Below, piece by piece: positions 60,501 to 64,000 of a DNA stretch of 64,000 bases. The stretch comes from Methylomusa anaerophila. Its GTDB lineage: Bacteria; Bacillota; Negativicutes; Sporomusales; Sporomusaceae. Each line of letters opens with the position of its first letter. The stretch's first letter is position 1. Below the pieces are notes generated by a model. That model had not been told where the DNA came from. It searched no databases and saw nothing but the letters and a program-made list of their open reading frames with translations. The stretch spans positions 3,551,501-3,615,500 of the forward strand of contig NZ_AP018449.1 of the NCBI RefSeq assembly GCF_003966895.1. The letters are read 5' to 3'. A program made the translations under genes and the position numbers.

Positions 60501-63500
60501 TGGCGGCTCTCAATCTTTCTGCCGATGATATCCAGGAGATTATGAAGGCTGCCGGCATGGAAGATAAGCTTACGCTGAGCAACTTGTCCATTCTTTATCG
60601 TTATCGTCTGTTATCCAAAGTGCTGGGTTTAAAAATCCCCGCCTTTGTAAGTATTTTGCCGTTGTACGGAAATATCTTTCAGGATGCCCAGGCATCCCTC
60701 GAATTTCTAAATCGTTGGGAAAAGATGGAGTCGGCCGGATTTACCCACCAGCAACTGAATTACATCATCAAGGATGCAGATGATGAAAAGAAACCGTTTG
60801 CCCCCAGCCAAAAGGACATTTTGCAGCTGAGCAAAACCTTGTATGACGGCCTCAATGCAATTGATGAAGAGCATAAAGACTTGAAAGCCGATGATACAAT
60901 CACAGACCCCGCATTGCAAAAAATAAACATCCAGGAACAAGCAACCGGTGCGTTGATACGAACAAAAGCCAGTCTGCTTTTTGAAACCGGCATTGTTGAA
61001 AAAATTATCGGCATATTGGAAGGCACCAACGTATTTACGACCAATGCCCCCAAAAATTTGGACTTTACTTTCCCGGATACCAATACGCTTAAAAATAAAC
61101 TCAAGTACGATAAAACCCTGGGAATAATTCAGATTACAGGCATTTTGACCGAAGCGGAAGCTGCTGATTATCAAGCCGTCAACAATAGCCCCGATTGGGT
61201 TAAGGCGCTGACCCGTATCCAAAAGCAGCAGGACAAATTGTTTAAAGAACTTTTGTCAGGTATATTTGAAAATGAACAAACCAAAACAGGGGTCGAAAAA
61301 ACACAATTAGAAGCAATTATCAAAGCGGGCGATATGATAATCCCGTTGGATCAAATCCCCGAAGGAGAAGCAGATCCCAATACCGCCCCCCTGAAGCGAG
61401 CCGCCTTCCTGGAAATATTTTTGCCCTATTTGCGCCAGCAGTTATCCCATCGTTTTGTGATCGATACCCTTGCCAATTTTACCGGGGTTGAAGGGAAAAT
61501 CACCGACGTTCTGGTTTCAGAGGTGCTGAAACTGGGTACGCCGGCAACGCCAATTTACAGCATTTTTGCAAAAGTCAAGGAAAGTGCCAAACCGGAGGAG
61601 ACGAATTGGAGCGGCTATCTTATCCCTGCCGCCGACGCCGGTTATACGTTTATTATTAAAAATAGCGATACTAAACCCACTGTCAGCATTGATGGCGAAG
61701 CTTTGGATTTTACAGCCCAGGAAGACCCGACTAATGAATGGTGGAGCGGGACTAAAGCGTTGCAGGCCGGAAAATTGTATAAGCTGGCTGCGACCGGCGG
61801 CGAGCTTAAAAATATTTTCTGGAAAACACCCGCTGCCGCGATTACTTCGATCCCTTCAGCCGCATTAATACCGGATTTTGCCTCCGGGCAATGCAAGCCT
61901 GCTTTAATCGTTTTGAAAAAAGCGGCCATGCTGATTTCCGCCTTTGATTTAAGCGCGGATGAAATCCGCTTTTTAGACCTTCGCAAAACCGACTTTGACA
62001 ATTTGGATTTTAATGCACCTACCCTAACACAGTGGCTGCGCCTGGAGGCATTTATCAGGCTGCGCAATTCCTTGCCGCAGGCCAAGCTGAACCTGCTTGA
62101 ATTTGGCAATTGGGTCTATAAAGCCGCCGCCGATGAGACCGAACTTATTGAAAAGATAGCTGACCTCACTACCTGGAACAAAGAACGCATCAAGAAATTA
62201 ATAGCTGCGGATCATTTTAATATCGGTAAATTGGCAGATTACCGTAATGAAAAAAATCTGTTAAAACTACAGGAAGCCTTATCGGTAGCCGACAAAATCG
62301 GCATTGACATTGATTTGCTTTTCCAATGGGCAGTGCCTGTCTCCAAGTTCAACACCTGCCGCAAAATCGCTGCCAGCATTAAAAACGCCATTCGGGCCAA
62401 ATACAACCAAACCGATTGGGAGCAGGTTGTTAAACCTCTCCATGACCAGTTGCGGAATAATCAGAAAGAAGCGTTAATTGGTTACTTATTGCAGCAAAAA
62501 GAATTGATAGCCTGGAACGTTACTGACGCGGACGGATTATTTGAATATTTTCTGATCGATGTTCAAATGGATGCCTGCATGGAAACCTCGCGCATCAAGC
62601 AGGCCATCTCATCCGTGCAATTATTTGTGCAACGCTGCTTCCTGGGCTTGGAGGAAGAGCACAACGGCATAAAGCCCAATGCTCTGGATAGATCGCGCTG
62701 GGACTGGATGCAGCGTTACCGGGTATGGGAAGCCAACCGCAAAGTATTCCTGTATCCTGAAAACTGGATAGAAAGCAACCTGCGGGATGATAAAAGCCCA
62801 TTTTTCAAGGAGCTTGAAAGCGAACTGCTGCAAAAAGACATTAATAAACAAAATGTCACCGATGCTCTTAAGTCTTATCTTTATAAAGTGGATGAAGTGG
62901 CCAATATGGAAGTGGTCGGGTTATATATCGTCGGCACAAGGACCGGGACCCAGTGGAGTAAAGATGCTAAGCTGCACATTTTCTCCCGTACCCGCAATGC
63001 CCCCTATATCTTCTATTACCGTTACCTGGCATTAGATGAGATGAACTGGTATCCCTGGGAGAAGATGCAGATTGATATCCCCAGCTATGATGTGGAAGAC
63101 CCGAATACCCATGAAGTGAAAGATAATGGGTGTTACCTCACGCCGGCAGTTTGGAACGGCCGTTTGTTGGTATTCTTTCCGCAGATCATGAAGAAAACTA
63201 AACCTAATTCTGCTTCCAATACCGGCAGTTTCAACTCCCTTGGCAATGATTCCGATGGGATTGGCAAGTCAAAGCCTATTGATTACTATGAGATCAAAAT
63301 GGCTTGGAGCGAGTACAGAAATGGGAAATGGACACAGAAACAACTCAGTAAAGACGCTGTTTTTTCCCAACCAATAGATGATAAGCACGATATTCAGTTT
63401 TTTAAGTTTATCCCCATTGTTTACACCGATAAAGTAGTAATTGATGTGGATGATTATTTGGACAGTGATGGAGGCTACAAAGGCGCCTTTGAGTTTAACG

Positions 63501-64000
63501 GAACTGCTTTAAAAGTCAGGGCAGTGATAAATACGGAACCAATTCCAATTAACTATTTTAATCAAGATGATGGAAATTTGTATTCCTGGCAAATCGATTC
63601 TTCCAGTTTTCAAAGACAAAACGAGGATGTTTATTTTTATGAAGACAGCGCCCGAGAACAAGTGCAGGGGTTAAATCCTGTTCAAACCAAATTTAATGAT
63701 CCCAATACGCAAAATTTGTTGGGGAAAATGAATCTTGGCCAATTAGAGGGTTTTTTCAAGGAAAATTTATCTATGCCGGCAAACAACTTTGGTCCATTTG
63801 ACCAGGATGACAATTCCGCCACACCCAATATTTATCACGAGCTTAAACAGCCATATTCCCTTTATAATTGGGAGTTATTTTTTCACACCCCTATACTTTT
63901 AGCGGATGCGCTCAGCAAAGCCCAGCAATTTGAGGAGGCCATGAAGTGGTTCCACTTTGTGTTCAACCCGATTGCCGATGGCAACGAGGATAACCGGTTT
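57584..64000 (+). CDS. Tc toxin A subunit (TcA), 3' partial
   Basis: The frame is open from ATG 57584 (GGGAGG eight bases upstream) to the end of the window, 2139 residues so far. Residues 320-420 are the VRP1/Salmonella-virulence-plasmid A motif (CGSVYSAAAYYVELLQYLR, PLEKLFDRRPDLGCLELTCE, NTNTVLPYIDLVNEVMEN). A long alpha-helical shell follows, including LGWTINETDQAIAGLSQ. From about 1700 come MQRYRVWEANRKVFLYPENW and YNWELFFHTPILLADALSKA, which lead towards the pore and TcB-binding region. The 60210-60240 segment encodes a cysteine cluster (CDLCGEEDCNSEACGGCEE), and 58560-58580 FCECDECG, which look metal-binding and are unusual in TcA. Five TcA chains form the injection channel for the BC cocoon. 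The gene goes on to the right, probably for several hundred residues. Confidence 0.93.
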   Translation, partial: MADQIKNLKKIDLKIDFFNLDLKSEKQQKAFERIYKNNNGNWAAVKSELTGEEGFTPAIINDLEFTHRLAEWGKDNKDLISVFKKDDQINSMRDIAAKFNKAAFIEKVKDIARGESEEEKKAFALNLHRELFFLEPTPMLVNMIKDPQVPILNNVIGANVAAVLEKQPDFNIKTTSVYQVLKNEEALQDILPANHETVITELKTLQRITAVSPDTDALPALYNANLHSAMQISAIPQTQFIADLGKSGLDDNTLIQIHTNAQQVRVRNEQAIMALRETYSGTGVAMIDNSLNMAVAVKNKKVPSFLEETLAKHNLSWDLLFGDADFCECDECGSVYSAAAYYVELLQYLRNNNLDPDAGGPTAKKTNPRDISGTPLEKLFDRRPDLGCLELTCENTNTVLPYIDLVNEVMENYVAFKYLKPFNVEDETSGELLAEPQHTEYQAYCILKNEVYPFLLPYHQPIDAERIYLKHLDTSRYELIETFRKNNTDNKDNKDNNAKLTHLKDDALDRAADAEFLGLSMEEYVILTKECFESKELMDKLKNKIHTEDEYRQLIGVKPVCKYYGFDDDNAMLGDEGLTLIKKEFLRRTGIDYFNLVDLLKTGYINPYLPRGKSKTIMESLHFSYRFLQNYAKAYGMDKMAEDLVKGEKLAELVPLLKEQIDLLTDKKALSCPKPNRDEIQISDKDIIHWVKCHFKKVGKMIVIESGRGCVNGKIVRTNQEMINRVTIVVEDCKIFFVNNDHAKTEIGSIDKKTGEVLLKDSQIPIDQGLFKDLSFIGDKGEKGIFLVIDHKIYLVFLEQKDSCDLDTALLQHLDGTPLTVEEYDRIHRFLRLWRKLGWTINETDQAIAGLSQVITQDIKPADSICDLCGEEDCNSEACGGCEENTVTQDFDINPNLIHQLAAVKKLLDKTGLELIKLLAFWSDISTAGEKSLYQRLFLTHNVLGIDKIFKVDDKGNYLTGNAKLLEHVPVVMAALNLSADDIQEIMKAAGMEDKLTLSNLSILYRYRLLSKVLGLKIPAFVSILPLYGNIFQDAQASLEFLNRWEKMESAGFTHQQLNYIIKDADDEKKPFAPSQKDILQLSKTLYDGLNAIDEEHKDLKADDTITDPALQKINIQEQATGALIRTKASLLFETGIVEKIIGILEGTNVFTTNAPKNLDFTFPDTNTLKNKLKYDKTLGIIQITGILTEAEAADYQAVNNSPDWVKALTRIQKQQDKLFKELLSGIFENEQTKTGVEKTQLEAIIKAGDMIIPLDQIPEGEADPNTAPLKRAAFLEIFLPYLRQQLSHRFVIDTLANFTGVEGKITDVLVSEVLKLGTPATPIYSIFAKVKESAKPEETNWSGYLIPAADAGYTFIIKNSDTKPTVSIDGEALDFTAQEDPTNEWWSGTKALQAGKLYKLAATGGELKNIFWKTPAAAITSIPSAALIPDFASGQCKPALIVLKKAAMLISAFDLSADEIRFLDLRKTDFDNLDFNAPTLTQWLRLEAFIRLRNSLPQAKLNLLEFGNWVYKAAADETELIEKIADLTTWNKERIKKLIAADHFNIGKLADYRNEKNLLKLQEALSVADKIGIDIDLLFQWAVPVSKFNTCRKIAASIKNAIRAKYNQTDWEQVVKPLHDQLRNNQKEALIGYLLQQKELIAWNVTDADGLFEYFLIDVQMDACMETSRIKQAISSVQLFVQRCFLGLEEEHNGIKPNALDRSRWDWMQRYRVWEANRKVFLYPENWIESNLRDDKSPFFKELESELLQKDINKQNVTDALKSYLYKVDEVANMEVVGLYIVGTRTGTQWSKDAKLHIFSRTRNAPYIFYYRYLALDEMNWYPWEKMQIDIPSYDVEDPNTHEVKDNGCYLTPAVWNGRLLVFFPQIMKKTKPNSASNTGSFNSLGNDSDGIGKSKPIDYYEIKMAWSEYRNGKWTQKQLSKDAVFSQPIDDKHDIQFFKFIPIVYTDKVVIDVDDYLDSDGGYKGAFEFNGTALKVRAVINTEPIPINYFNQDDGNLYSWQIDSSSFQRQNEDVYFYEDSAREQVQGLNPVQTKFNDPNTQNLLGKMNLGQLEGFFKENLSMPANNFGPFDQDDNSATPNIYHELKQPYSLYNWELFFHTPILLADALSKAQQFEEAMKWFHFVFNPIADGNEDNRF

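Overview
The window looks like the chromosome of a low-to-mid GC, Gram-negative-type Firmicute, most plausibly an anaerobic member of the Negativicutes (Sporomusa/Pelosinus relatives). The reasons are strong Firmicutes ribosome binding sites and Rho-independent terminators, a trans-AT type polyketide synthase with a PksI-like enzyme, MerR/AdhR-type regulation, many small FMN flavoproteins with cysteine motifs, LarE, and a 3D-domain envelope protein. The family assignment is inference. No rRNA, tRNA or CRISPR array was recognised.

Layout. 0-3.2 kb: the end of a polyketide synthase (two tandem beta-branching ACPs and a thioesterase) and a pksI-like ECH2 gene, closed by a terminator. 3.2-5.8 kb: an orphan gene, a decayed AbiEii toxin and gene debris. 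5.6-13.2 kb: a redox/detoxification region wired together by six MerR-type promoters, all with 19-bp spacers, with an AdhR-like regulator in the middle. Several genes here are internally deleted or fused (CMD/cupin, iron-ADH/AKR, a truncated flavodoxin); intact ones include a RibD-like reductase, a flavoprotein, larE, a Tat-exported DUF362 protein, and a flavodoxin lipoprotein with a DUF4405 membrane partner. 13.3-20 kb: a two-component system (both genes on the minus strand) and two envelope-protein genes preceded by identical four-copy 11-bp TAAT arrays, then DedA, a broken RND pump and a PAP2 phosphatase. 20-26.7 kb: a second copy of the AKR-fragment/flavoprotein block, an FMN-binding protein, a c-di-GMP-I riboswitch in front of a chemotaxis receptor, an EamA transporter and a toxin-antitoxin pair with a broken toxin.

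26.9-36.8 kb is the most unusual part: a 1423-residue protein of unknown family, two tandem ~550-residue proteins whose layout and motifs resemble the eukaryotic BPI/LBP/CETP (TULIP) lipid-binding family, and a pentapeptide-repeat protein that shares a ~60-residue repeat with the 1423-residue protein. None has a signal peptide. 37-41.6 kb: an ArnT/GT39-like membrane glycosyltransferase, a response regulator, its kinase and undecaprenyl-diphosphatase, together suggesting envelope lipid modification. 41.7-49.5 kb: a MEDS-like fragment, a 14-TM efflux pump, a flavoprotein, a Crp/Fnr regulator and a PNPOx-like protein with matching TGTTAA-N4-TTAACA boxes, a zinc-ribbon protein, a NicO-type nickel/cobalt exporter, a 3D-domain protein and a DUF364 protein. 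49.8 kb to the end: an insecticidal-type Tc toxin locus, with a natural TcB-TcC fusion (2565 aa, variable C-terminal effector with possible papain-like motifs) followed by TcA, which runs off the window.

Working picture: a secondary-metabolite cluster and a Tc toxin locus frame two stress-response regions and one candidate new system, the TULIP/pentapeptide cluster. By analogy with the P47/OrfX TULIP proteins that accompany clostridial neurotoxins, that cluster could be an accessory toxin or lipid-binding apparatus. This is a hypothesis, not a demonstrated function.
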